The notes under the pieces: generated by a model
What the model was told of the DNA's origin: nothing
The model's input: only the letters and a program-made list of their open reading frames with translations
The model's database searches: none
NCBI GenBank assembly: GCA_944989445.1
Contig: CALYLW010000019.1
Location: forward strand, 558,001-622,000
Length of the DNA: 64,000 nucleotides
Source: Ampullaceana balthica
Lineage: Eukaryota; Mollusca; Gastropoda; Lymnaeidae
Reading direction: 5' to 3'
Program-made: the position numbers and the translations under genes
Part shown: positions 42,910 to 53,052 of the stretch, piece after piece
Numbering within the stretch: position 1 is the first letter of the stretch
How the letters are laid out: every line of letters starts with the position of its first letter

Positions 42910-44845
42910 TCACATGTCCTTTGATATTGACACTATATGTGACATCACTAAGTTTCTCTTCAATTTTGTATGGACCTTCCCATGTGATTTCATTCTTTGT
43001 GTTTGGTAAGCATACTAGGACTTGTTGTTCAGGCTCAAATGTTCTCAAATGTCTGTCTCTATTTTTGATTTCTCTATGTCTTGTACTTTGCTTGATTAGT
43101 CTTTGCTTTGCTGCTTCAATACTGTAAAGTATTTTATCTCTAGTGTCTGACATCAGCTGATATCTGTCCTGTATGGCATCTTGTTTACTTATAAGCCTTT
43201 CTTTGAAATTCTTTAAGGGATTTGCAGGGTTTTGGCCAAACATTAACTCAAAAGGACTAAAGCCAGTGCTTTCATGTTTGCTGCTGTTGTATGCAAACAG
43301 TACTAAGGGTAAATATTCATGCCATCTGTCCTCATGGTCCACTGTCACCTTTAATAGCATATTCTTGATGGTTTTGTTTAGTCTTTCAATCACTCCATTT
43401 GACTGTGGATGGTACACTGTGCTGTGTACTTGTGTAATGTTTAACATTTTCATAATGGCTTGTGTCATCTGACCCTTGAATTGGCTGCCATTGTCCGACA
43501 GAAGTGTTTGAGGGAAACCATATCTGCTAAAAACATTGAGTAATGCGTTGCATATATTTTCTGCATCTATTCGCTTCAGTGGGATAGCTTCACCCCATCT
43601 GGTGGCTATGTCCACTATGGTTAGAGCATACATATGTTTCTTCTTTGGCATCTTTTTGAATGGTCCTATCAGGTCTATAGCGATTTTCTCGAATAAAAAT
43701 TTTGCCTTGTCAGATGATTGTATGGGTGCTGTGTGCCTCCCATCTTTGGGATTATGTCGTAGACACACTGTACATGCCTTGATGTATTCTTTTATCTGCC
43801 TTGCCATTTTAGGCCAGTAAAAGTTTTCTGCTATTGTAGTAATTGTTTTCTTGGCGCCCATATGTCCACCTAAAGGACTGTCATGTGTCATTTTGATAAT
43901 GGTTTCCTGTAACTTTTTGGGAAGAACCACACTTTTGCACGTACCTTCCTGTGCAATGTTTATTAATATGCCTTTATCTAGTTTGTAATTTTTGTTGTGG
44001 CCTGTTTCATTGTCTTTGATAAGTTTCATTTTTATTTCTCTGATTGTGTTATCTTCTTCTTGTAGTTGTTTGAACTCTTGTTTGGACATCAGTTGGCTTC
44101 CTATTTCAAGTTTCTCATCAACTTCAATGTCTGTGATCTCTTTTCTTTTTGTAGTGGCTCTTGTTTGTACAGTAGCACATACTTGATGGTTGTTATCATG
44201 CCAGGCCTTGTATACTTCATCAGTATTGTCCAGCACACCTTCAATGTTCCCTATAATAAGATCACAAATGGCGTCTTGTAAGACTCTGGCTCTAACTTTA
44301 CCATGAAACCAGGGTGAGTTGATGGTGAAAATTGCAGTTGGACACTCTCTCTTTGTGCCATCAGCCATTATCAGTGTGTCTTTTTTCCCATCATACTCTT
44401 CTTCTTTCACCATCTTATCACGGACTACAATTGTTGTGCATCCAGTGTCACGAAGACACATACACTTTCGATCATTGATGTACACTGGGTAACATTTCAG
44501 TGTGCCATGATCCTTGATAGTGGCCACAGTACTACTAGATTGTGATTCTTCTTGTTTCATTTTTCCTTTATTATCTCCCTCTTGGTAGTCATTCTTTCTC
44601 CAGGGCTGATCATGATTTCTGTATCTGGAGTCATGATTGTATCTGCCTCTCCATGATCTTCTACCTTTGCTTTCAAAATGACCTTGTCTTGACCTTTCTT
44701 CTGTTTTCTTTCTTATAGGGCTGCCATTAGGTGACACCCTATTTGGTTGTCCTTTATTGTGGTAACACTGCTTCGCCATATGTCCTGGCTTGTTACAGTA
44801 CCAACAAATAGTTTGTCTGTTGCCTTGGTTTGGCAGACTGGTTTC
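42893..44845 (-). CDS. Zinc knuckle, protease and integrase of the LTR element
   Basis: The frame opens at 44845 after a TGA and overlaps the end of gag by 53 nt; the first ATG is 44779. Numbering from that Met: retropepsin active site LRDTG (DTG 111-113) with flap-side LIIGN (174-178); integrase HHCC zinc finger H299, H306, C336, C339; catalytic core D369, D429, E465 with DD35E spacing (IAIDLIGP, LLSDNGSQF, HPQSNGVIERL); then a C-terminal part with a WEGPYKI motif. Ends at TGA 42893-42895 right after a seven-A run (42904-42910), before the usual end of the integrase tail, whose continuation is in the +1 frame. Integrase lies upstream of RT. Confidence 0.88.
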   Translation of the reverse strand, partial: ETSLPNQGNRQTICWYCNKPGHMAKQCYHNKGQPNRVSPNGSPIRKKTEERSRQGHFESKGRRSWRGRYNHDSRYRNHDQPWRKNDYQEGDNKGKMKQEESQSSSTVATIKDHGTLKCYPVYINDRKCMCLRDTGCTTIVVRDKMVKEEEYDGKKDTLIMADGTKRECPTAIFTINSPWFHGKVRARVLQDAICDLIIGNIEGVLDNTDEVYKAWHDNNHQVCATVQTRATTKRKEITDIEVDEKLEIGSQLMSKQEFKQLQEEDNTIREIKMKLIKDNETGHNKNYKLDKGILINIAQEGTCKSVVLPKKLQETIIKMTHDSPLGGHMGAKKTITTIAENFYWPKMARQIKEYIKACTVCLRHNPKDGRHTAPIQSSDKAKFLFEKIAIDLIGPFKKMPKKKHMYALTIVDIATRWGEAIPLKRIDAENICNALLNVFSRYGFPQTLLSDNGSQFKGQMTQAIMKMLNITQVHSTVYHPQSNGVIERLNKTIKNMLLKVTVDHEDRWHEYLPLVLFAYNSSKHESTGFSPFELMFGQNPANPLKNFKERLISKQDAIQDRYQLMSDTRDKILYSIEAAKQRLIKQSTRHREIKNRDRHLRTFEPEQQVLVCLPNTKNEITWEGPYKIEEKLSDVTYSVNIKGHVKKITY

Positions 44846-45899
44846 TCACACCTTGCCTTTTTTCTTGACTTTTAATTTGTATTGCTGCAAATATGTCTTG
44901 TCTCTTATCCATTTCCACATTCGGATGAGAGTCTTTGAATGTTCGTAATGCATTTGTTAGCTCTGCTTGAGTACGAACTTTCTTGTCAGTCAAATATGTG
45001 AATAGGGTTGGTGTTGCATTTTCTAAAAACTTGTCAATTAACACCATGTCTATTATGGCCTTTGGATTGCTCGTATCTATTGCTGTCAGTTCCAGCCATT
45101 TTGTTAGTTTGACTTGTGCTTCATGTACTATGATCTGTGGATCTTTGTCCATCTTGATTCTCATTTCATGAAATTCTATTCTATAATCATTTTCTGACTT
45201 TCCAAAATGACACAGAAGTGCCTTTTTGACATTCGTATATATGCTTTTGTCTTCTTTGGCTATACTGTTATAAGCTTCAAATGCTTCTCCAGTTAATTGA
45301 GTCATCAGTTGTGCTGGCCAATCTTCTTCATTATAGCCTTTCATAGCCATTATGGATTCGAAATAATCCAGATAAACATCCATTTTTTCTTTTTGGCTAT
45401 CATATTTTCTTACTTTGATAGTATCCCTTGGTGCTGACCTTCTATTTGTTTCATCACCAGGATTGTGGCCACTACTGTCTTGCTCCCTTTGTAATTTTAA
45501 CTTATCGACTGCAAGTTGTTCAATTTCTCTTTTTACTATGAGTCTTTGCATCTCTTCTTCATTAGCAATTCTTGCTTTTTCTTCAGCCTCTCTTTGATTT
45601 TCTTTTTCTTCAGCTTTTCTTCGCTGTTCTTTTTCTTCAGCTATTCTTGCTTCTTCTTTAGCAATTCTTTGATTTTCTTTTTCTTCAGCTTTTCTTCGCT
45701 GTTCTTTTTCTTCAGCTATTCTTGCTTTTTCTTCAGCTTCAGCTTTTCTTCGCTGTTCTTTTTCTTCAGCTATTCTTGCTTTTTCTTCAGCTTCAGCTTT
45801 TCTTCGCTGTTCTTTTTCTTCAGCAATTCTTTGATTTTCTTTTTCTTCAGCAACTTTTTCTTCAATGAAATCTCTCATTTCTTTTCCTTTTAGTCCCAT
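44793..45899 (-). CDS. Gag of the LTR element (SCAN-like capsid)
   Basis: A 368-aa frame. Residues about 10-135 are a highly charged predicted coiled coil made of near-perfect repeats (AEEKEQRRKAE, EEKARI). About 165-340 form an alpha-helical capsid segment with KMDVYLDYFESIMAMKGY, LTKWLEL and IDMVLIDKFLENATP, which resembles SCAN domains; SCAN is known to derive from Gmr1-like Gag. The frame stops at 44793 just as the CCHC zinc knuckle begins in the +1 frame (CWYCNKPGHMAKQC, 44806-44765; CX2CX4HX4C). The knuckle is therefore read in the next frame, by ribosomal shift or because of an indel. Confidence 0.85.
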   Translation of the reverse strand: MGLKGKEMRDFIEEKVAEEKENQRIAEEKEQRRKAEAEEKARIAEEKEQRRKAEAEEKARIAEEKEQRRKAEEKENQRIAKEEARIAEEKEQRRKAEEKENQREAEEKARIANEEEMQRLIVKREIEQLAVDKLKLQREQDSSGHNPGDETNRRSAPRDTIKVRKYDSQKEKMDVYLDYFESIMAMKGYNEEDWPAQLMTQLTGEAFEAYNSIAKEDKSIYTNVKKALLCHFGKSENDYRIEFHEMRIKMDKDPQIIVHEAQVKLTKWLELTAIDTSNPKAIIDMVLIDKFLENATPTLFTYLTDKKVRTQAELTNALRTFKDSHPNVEMDKRQDIFAAIQIKSQEKRQGVRNQSAKPRQQTNYLLVL

Positions 45900-46782
45900 T
45901 TTTTTTTAGCTATGGCGGTGAATCTTTCGTAGTAATCCATGTTTTGTTTGATTGAATAATATGAATCTAGCAATTCGGTAAGGAATGTATGGATATATAT
46001 TGATAAAGTTATAAATCGTCCAAATGAAATATCTTGAATTCAAAATGTTAAGTTCAAATAAGTGACACGTCTAAACCATAAAATCTAGTTATTGGCAAGA
46101 TGAGACAACAAAAAGAATCCTCACACGGGATCTTTAGTATACTTTATATATACGCTCCCTCAGATTGACAAAATATATTAAATGGTCCGATCGTTTTGAA
46201 TAAAAGTCACTTGGTTAAAATATCAATTTTCGAGTAGTTTTTAAACAATTTAGTTCATTCCATTAATCCAAAATTGCGATAATCAAACTCTTCACACAAT
46301 GAATGGATAAGAATTCCGTTCCTTTATTTTATAATTCACACCAACACATTTAATAATCCATAGCTTCTCGGTTCGATGTTATGTTTACAAATATTTCCTG
46401 GAATCAACTAGCACCGGGCCTGTTGACGTCACGAACTATATATGTTCACCGTGTGTCACCATTCAGTAAGCCTACACGACCCAGATTCCAGTACTGTGTA
46501 GTATGCTTGTACTGTCGTCGAATGTGACGTAGAACCAACTAGTCTGATCCAGTTTTATACACTGCGGATATCTGCCGTTTATGCCGCCATTTTGAAATCT
46601 TCTTGTATTTTCATTGAACTACAAAAGTTTATTCACAGCTTCTTACGAACTTGAATATTTAAAAATACTATAGCTGGTATTATTTCTTATTTTAAAGAAT
46701 ACTTTCCTTTTTTTGGAAATATCCAATACTTATTTCCACGAAACCTCTTTCTCGAAATCTCTTGTACAGTGTTCACATGGAA
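45900..46782 (-). other. Leader between primer-binding site and Gag
   Basis: About 0.9 kb, AT-rich, without open frames; probably untranslated leader and packaging region. Confidence 0.55.
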
Positions 46783-46799
46783 CTTTTACTTCGACACCA
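46783..46799 (-). promoter_or_regulatory. Primer-binding site of the LTR element
   Basis: TGGTGTCGAAGTAAAAG on the minus strand, one base inside the 5' LTR. It starts with TGG, complementary to a tRNA CCA end. I cannot name the tRNA. Confidence 0.65.
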
Positions 46800-46800
46800 A

Positions 46801-47106
46801 TGTAACTATATAACTTTTTATATTCTTTTATGTCGGCGTTCTCACAGTAATTAATCTTGTGACAATAATTCACTGAAGAATTCGTTTATCCAAAACAACT
46901 TTAATATACATATATATTGTACACATAAGAATCATTTGAGGCAATATAACGTGGAAATCTTGAGTTATTCACTATCATGATTCCCTGTCGGAAGTCTACA
47001 CACAACTGTTCGCCCAACACTTTCAACCAATAGAAATGCTCCTTTCTTCCCGCGTCTCTTGTACACGTGACCTTACGTCACAAAATTATGTTAATCAGAT
47101 GTGACA
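46801..47106 (-). repeat. 5' LTR
   Basis: 306 bp. In element orientation it begins TGTCACATCTGATTAACATA and ends AGTTACA. Upstream of Gag. Confidence 0.95.
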
Positions 47107-47580
47107 CTCATGGTGTCACCCCCAGTGCAATAGCTCATGGTGTCACCCCCAGTGCAATAGCTCATGGTGTCACCCCCTGTGCAATAGCTCATGGTGTCAC
47201 CCCCTGTGCAATAGCTCATGGTGTCACCCCCTGTGCAATAGCTCATGGTGTCACCCCCTGTGCAATAGCTCATGGTGTCACCCCCTGTGCAATAGCTCAT
47301 GGTGTCACCCCCCTGTGCAATAGCTCATGGTGTCACCCCCTGTGCAATAGCTCATGGTGTCACCCCCAGTGCAATAGCTCATGGTGTCACCCCCAGTGCA
47401 ATAGCTCATGGTGTCACCCCCAGTGCAATAGCTCATGGTGTCACCCCCAGTGCAATAGCTCAAGGTGTCACCCCCTGTGCAATAGCTCATGGTGTCACCC
47501 CCTGTGCAATAGCTCATGGTGTCACCCCCAGTGCAATAGCTCATGGTGTCACCCCCAGTGCAATAGCTCATGGTGTTACC
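47107..47580. repeat. 27-bp minisatellite, right part, about 17 units
   Basis: Same unit as 39951-40507; begins with the duplicated CTCAT of the LTR-element target site. Confidence 0.95.
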
Positions 47581-47659
47581 CCCTCACGACTTACCCTATA
47601 AACCTCCTTCGAGTCTGCCAGTGCCAAATAACAGGAACATACAGACTTTTACACTTTGG

Positions 47660-48065
47660 CGTCACCCCTTGTGATGGTGTCACCCCTTGTGATGGTGTCA
47701 CTCCTTGAGATGGTGTCACCCCTTGTGATGTTGTCACTCCTTGTGATGGTGTCACCCCTTGCGATGGTGTCACCCCTTGTGATGGTGTCACCCCTTGTGA
47801 TGGTGTCACTCCGTGTGATGGTGTCACCCCTTTTGATGATGTCACCCCTTGTGATGGTGTCACCCCTTGTGATGGTGTCACTCCTCGTGATTGTGTCACC
47901 CCTTGTTATGGTGTCACCCCTTGTGATGGTGTCACCCCTTGTGATGGTGTCACCCCTTGTGATGGTGTCACCCCTTGTGATGGTGTCACTCCTCGTGATT
48001 GTGTCACCCCTTGTGTATGTGTCACCCCTTGTGATGGTGTCACCCCTTGTGATGATGTCACTCGG
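47660..48065. repeat. 18-bp minisatellite, about 23 units
   Basis: Unit CCTTGTGATGGTGTCACC. It shares GGTGTCACCCC with the neighbouring 27-bp array, suggesting both grew from one terminal motif. Confidence 0.93.
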
Positions 48066-48112
48066 TGCGGTCCGCATCCCTCTCACCCGAATAGTGACGC
48101 CACTAAGTGGAC

Positions 48113-48571
48113 GTCTAATGATGTGGGCTGGAGGTCATTCTTTGGGGCTGCTGGGGGAATTTTATTTCCAACCCTTTCGTTTGAATCTAAGCCAAAACAA
48201 ATGAAACCAACTGCATTTTTGACCGACGCCATAAAACGGAAGTGAAAAAACGAAAATTCATTTTCGAATACCCCATAAATTATGTTTGTGTTGTTTTTTT
48301 ATCAAAACTTGTGTACCTATCTTTTCGCATCATTTTCTTTCGCAAATGGCCTTAGTTATTGCACGGTATATATGTTATCGACAGCAAAATAACCTCAGCA
48401 TATTCTTTGAAACCTTGCAGTTTTAACCCAATCGTGGCCCCCATTAAGCTTGTCTTTGACCCGCTCCTGATGTCATCACTATCTACAGGATTGGTCAATC
48501 GTCAGTGAGGCCAGCGGACCATCGAACGCCGTCTGCTGGTCAAACGTTGCGATCAACACCATCCAACTTCT
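48113..48571. other. Intergenic DNA
   Basis: No gene or element recognised. Confidence 0.5.
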
Positions 48572-48870
48572 GATGTTAAAATGTGTTCAAACTTCATCCA
48601 AATTCTCATCTTCCAATGTGCTCAAACTTCATCCAAATTCTCATCTTTCAATGTGTTCAAACTTCATCCAAATTCTCATCTTTCAATGTGTTCAAACTTC
48701 ATCCAAATTCTCATCTTCCAATGTGTTCAAACTTCATCCAAATTCTCATCTTTCAATGTGTTCAAACTTCATCCAAATTCTCATCTTTCAATGTGCTCAA
48801 ACTTCATCCAAATTCTCATCTTTCAATGTGCTCAAACTTCATCTAAATTCTTATTTTACAATGTGTTGTA
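48572..48870. repeat. 35-bp tandem repeat, about eight units
   Basis: Unit CAATGTGTTCAAACTTCATC + CAAATTCTCATCTTT. Open in three frames through most of its length, as a by-product. Confidence 0.9.
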
Positions 48871-50220
48871 CTTGTCTAATCTTACCAATCTCTGTAGACA
48901 GATAGTCGGGGCACTGAACTACCACAGATAAACGGTAACAGAATAAAAAAACCTTTGGAGACTCTCTAGATTCAGTCTAGATATTGTTTTTGAGAGTGTC
49001 TCTGAGAGTGTTTGGGTTACAGTTTTCTTATGCATCTATGATTTTTTTTAAAGAATAAAATGTAATATTGTTTCAAATAATTTAAATTTTAAAAAAACGT
49101 TGTCTGTAAGGAACTAGCAAGTGGCTTTTAATAATTAGCCACTTACAGTATACACTTTAGATACAGGAGATGTGCACGTTTCGCAGAGGGGAGGGAAAGT
49201 CCGTTAATGTGTGTGTTTGTGTTTTTTTTAAATATTGTTTTTGTGGTTTTGTCTTCTTGTACTTTTTTTTCTAAAATATTGTTAATTGTATGTGGCTGTT
49301 TGTTTTTTTAATTCCAACATTAACATGTGGCATGCTTAAATTTCATTTTAGGTTGAAGTTACAGTTTCAGTAACTTTAAATGTTTTGACCTAAAAATTAT
49401 TTTTTGTGTCGTGGGCTTGTAATTTATATTTTTGGAATCTTTATATAAATAATATAATAGTCCAAGTCACGGGCTGGCTGGATGTGGAACGCTGAGGAAC
49501 GATGTACAACAGTCTATAGCAGGTTTTGAAAGAAAAAGGGGGTTGCGGCGGAAACCTCAAATTACTATCATCGATCTCCGCTGCATTCCCTTTTTCGGAC
49601 ATAGCGTTTAATTTTTATTCTTTTTAAATGTACATTTAATTTTGGCTGAAGGCCTTACAAGTTACAATTTTTTTATATATTTTTTTTTCTTTTTGGTTTT
49701 TCAAATTTTGGATGACAATGAAATGATATGAGAGGACAATATGATATACACTGGAAACAGTAACGATGAACACAGTCAATAATTAAATAGGCATGGTGAA
49801 GTGAGTGATAAGCCCCGTGAAGTGAAATATGAGAATGAGAGGGACGAAAAGTGACCTGGTGTGAAACCAAGTACAGGTAAAGGATGATGGATGATGGCTG
49901 TTCCTCCCGTGGACTTGTCCGTGCCTAACTCCTGGGTTCCGCCGATTCCTCTCTGAAAGGAAAAGACGAATTTCTGAGCGCAGACACTGTCCGGGGTTGT
50001 TGCCATTACATTTTTATGTAAACATGACTATATTTACATTTATTTACAGCTTGAGCATATATTATTTACTTATTAAATTATTAATTTAGTTTAGTTTGGG
50101 TATAGTGTTTACTTTAGATTCAAGTTTTATGTTTGGTCTATTAAGTTTTGGATTTTTGCTCTAAATATTGTTTCTATTAAAGATTCGGTATATTTGTGTT
50201 TATTGAAAATTACGTTAGTT
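48871..50220. other. AT-rich intergenic DNA
   Basis: No gene recognised; short T-rich tracts only. Confidence 0.5.
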
Positions 50221-50670
50221 CTGCACTGCCAAATGACCCCCCCCCCAAAAAAAAAGTGTGTGCCATAGGCGCCCCACAACCTCAATTTAAAATTACTTTG
50301 TGTACATTTAAGGTAGTTTAATATTACGTAGCTATCATACAAGGACAAGTTTTTTGGGCTTTTGAAAAAAGTGGGCGCCGTAGGCGCCCAAAATAAAAAG
50401 GGCGCCGCAGTAAAACCTATATTATATACATACTTTGTTAACATTTTAGGAATATTTCGTATTTATCATACAAGGATAAGTTACTTGGGGTTTTAACATA
50501 AAAAATAAAATTTAAAAAAAAACTATTATAAACTACTATGTGTACATTTAAGAAATTTTAATATTACGTATGTATCATACAAGGACAAGTTAGTTGGGCT
50601 TTTGAAAAAGGTGGGCGCCGTAGGAGCCCATAAAAAGGGGGGCGCCGCAGGCGCCACGGCGCCGCAGCAC
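50221..50670. repeat. GGCGCCGTAGGCGCC-containing repeat
   Basis: Three diverged blocks, each with TATCATACAAGGA(C/T)AAGTT followed by a GC-rich GTGGGCGCCGTAGGCGCCC word. The GC-rich words are palindromic and contrast with the AT-rich remainder. Probably a dispersed element duplicated in place. Confidence 0.65.
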
Positions 50671-50689
50671 AAACTAGTTAAAACATACT

Positions 50690-50895
50690 AAGTTTATTAT
50701 TGGTAAATTGTCATTAACTGGGTTCCTTATTTGTAGAGTATCAATAACTAGCTTCCATATTGGTCAAGTGCTATTAACTTGGTTTCTTATTGGTTAGTGT
50801 TATTAACTAGGTGTCTTATTGGCAAAATGTCATTCACTATTTTTTTTGTAAAGTGTCATTAACTAAGTTTCTTATTGGTAAAGTGTCATTAATGT
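50690..50895. repeat. ~30-bp degenerate tandem repeat
   Basis: Units like AACTAGGTTTCTTATTGGTA + AAGTGTCATT. Confidence 0.75.
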
Positions 50896-51059
50896 TATGC
50901 AACCTTTGAATGACTGATAAAGTCATCACCACAATCAGCTAAAATTGTGTTGTTGTTTTTTTAAATTTAAAGCAAGAAATACTTCAGCCCCAATTATTTG
51001 ACGTAACATTTGCCGAACAGTCCCATTTAATTATTGTATATTTTGAATCCCACATTAAT

Positions 51060-51728
51060 TCATGTCAAATTAGTTTTCAACCCGATTTAATTTTGGTATA
51101 ATTTGCCCTCCAACAAAATTTTTTGTTGTAACATTTGTCTATAAACCCCATTTAATTATTGAATAATTTGCCTTCCAGCCCCCATTAATTGATGTAACAT
51201 TTGCCTTCCAGCCCCCATTAATTGATGTAACATTTGCCTTCCAGCCCCCATTAATTGATGTAATATTTGCCTTCCAACCCCCATTAATTGATGTAACATT
51301 TGCCTTCCGGCCCCCATTAATTGATGTAACATTTGCCTTCCAGCCCCCATTAATTGATGTAACATTTGCCTTCTGGCCCCCATTAATTGATGTAACATTT
51401 GCCTTCCAGCCCCCATTAATTGATGTAACATAAGCCTTCCAGCCCCCATTAATTGATGTAACATTTTGACTTCCAGCCCCCATTAATTGATGTAACATTT
51501 TGCCCTCCAGCCCCCATTAATTGATGTAACATTTGCCTTCCAGCCCCCATTAATTGATGTAACATTTTGCCCTCCAGCCCCCATTAATTGATGTAACATT
51601 TGCCTTCCAGCCCCCATTAATTGATGTAATATTTTCCTTCCAGCCCCCATTAATTGATGTAATATTTGCCTTCCAGCCCCCATTAATTGATGTAACATAA
51701 GCCTTCCAGCCCCCATTAATTGATGTAA
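51060..51728. repeat. 33-bp minisatellite, about 18 units
   Basis: Unit ATTAATTGATGTAACATTTG + CCTTCCAGCCCCC; more diverged copies before 51170. The long minus frames are by-products. Confidence 0.92.
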
Positions 51729-52384
51729 GGTTTGTCATTCTGTTAGAACTATTACTGCGCTATAGGCCTTCGTTTTCAAGCGGAAGCTCCAGCATGCAGC
51801 ACTGCCAGTTTAGCAGCTCTGCATCTTTCCAACAGAAAATAAACAAAATCTGCCAACGCTTTTATTATTCACTTCTTGCCTTTATTATTAAAACCATGCA
51901 TCTTTCTACTCAAATACTCCGAAAAGTTATTCTCTTTAAAAATCAAATTGTGTATACAGATTGCTGTAGGCTAACACTTTTTAAAACTACACTTTTGACT
52001 CTCCTGGCCATTAAATACGGATGTTATTTTCTAAAATTTCAAAATTTTGAGCCACAAATTTAGAGTCATCCTAACCTAGAGAGACAAGAGAGGGGAAAGT
52101 GTGTTGTGTGTGTGTGTGTCTTACTGCAGAATGCCGCGCAAACACTTGAAACTTGAAGTGTGAGGAAACATATGCAAGGATGTGCGAAGAAGATATGACA
52201 AAGTCAGACGGCGGAGACGGAGGCGTTCGACCGCAGGGTCAGATAGGCTTTCGAGATCTTTGGCTTTTTAAACTGACCACTGCATATTTTAGTGAAGATT
52301 TTCCATGGTACAAGGCAAGTATTTATGGATGACGAGTGTGAAGGAGGTTGGTTGTATATTTGAAATTATTATTTTTTTCAGAAT
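51729..52384. other. Intergenic DNA
   Basis: No recognised gene; short (TG)n near 52105. Confidence 0.45.
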
Positions 52385-52800
52385 TTAACTGGCTAGTGAA
52401 ATGGCTGACTAAAACTTCAACTGGCTAGTGAAATGGCTGAGTAAAACTTCAACTGGCTAGTGAAATGGCTGAGTAAAACTTCAACTGGCTAGTGAAATGG
52501 CTGACTAAAACTTTAACTGGTGAGTGAAATGGCTGAGTAAAACTTTAACTGGCTAGTGAAATGGCTGAGTAAAACTTTAACTGGCTAGTGAAATGGCTGA
52601 GTAAAACTTTAACTGGCAAGTGAAATGGCTGAGTAAAACTTTAACTGGCAAGTGAAATGGCTGAGTAAAACTTTAACTGGCTAGTGAAATGGCTGAGTAA
52701 AACTTTAACTGGCAAGTGAAATGGCTGCGTAAAACTTTAACTGGCTAGTGAAATGGCTGACTTAAACTTTAACTGGCTAGTGAAATGGCTGACTAAAGAA
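52385..52800. repeat. 32-bp minisatellite, about 13 units
   Basis: Unit ACTGGCTAGTGAAATGGCTG + AGTAAAACTTTA. Confidence 0.93.
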
Positions 52801-52832
52801 AATAAACTCTACAAGAGAACACTACCCGAGAA

Positions 52833-53010
52833 CAATGTTCCATTTAAGCTGCGCAGTCGCGCAGATATCTGACCGACGACGCGCGGCAGTTTAGAATTAC
52901 CACACAGCTAATTTGGTAAATATTGCACAAAAATGGATGTTGAGCAACTTTGCTTTCGATATTTTTTCTTTGCACATGGACCAACGAACCTCAGAAATAA
53001 TGATGCTTGA
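52833..53010. repeat. Dispersed repeat, copy 1
   Basis: ACAATGTTCCATTTAAGCTG, GCGCAGATATCTGACCGACG, TTTAGAATTACCAC, TTGCACATGGACCAACGAA. A diverged copy is at 57725-57922 inside a hAT element. Class unknown. Confidence 0.65.
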
Positions 53011-53052
53011 GAGTATTTGCCACTCCGAGATTTTGGAGATGTACATTTGAAA

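Larger units (their letters stand above)
40508..47106 (-). mobile_element. Full-length Gmr1-like LTR retrotransposon (6.6 kb)
   Basis: Two LTRs (40508-40814, 46801-47106) start TG and end CA, differ by two substitutions and one 1-bp indel, and are flanked by CTCAT (40503-40507, 47107-47111). Coding order on the minus strand: Gag, protease, integrase, RT, RNase H. Ty3/gypsy elements normally place integrase last; integrase before RT in a gypsy-like element is the mark of the Gmr1 clade, described from deuterostomes. The SCAN-like Gag agrees. LTR identity of about 99% indicates a recent insertion. Two frame breaks make autonomy of this copy doubtful. Confidence 0.92.
39921..48104. mobile_element. 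Probable hAT-type element whose interior became minisatellite
   Basis: Left end CAGAGGCGACACTAGGGTTG and right end (reverse complement) AGTGGCGTCACTATTCGGGT are inverted copies of a hAT-like terminus. Flanks share AAGTGG (39913-39918 and 48105-48110). Between them lie a 27-bp and an 18-bp minisatellite and the LTR retrotransposon. Without the LTR element this would be about 1.6 kb and non-coding. The terminal match is imperfect. Confidence 0.5.

Noticed and set aside
45516..45893. 125-aa plus-strand frame rich in Phe and Ser
   Set aside because: Antisense shadow of the Gag coiled-coil repeats.
47067..48204. Long frames on both strands (213, 182, 145 aa)
   Set aside because: Lie wholly in the 27-bp and 18-bp minisatellites.
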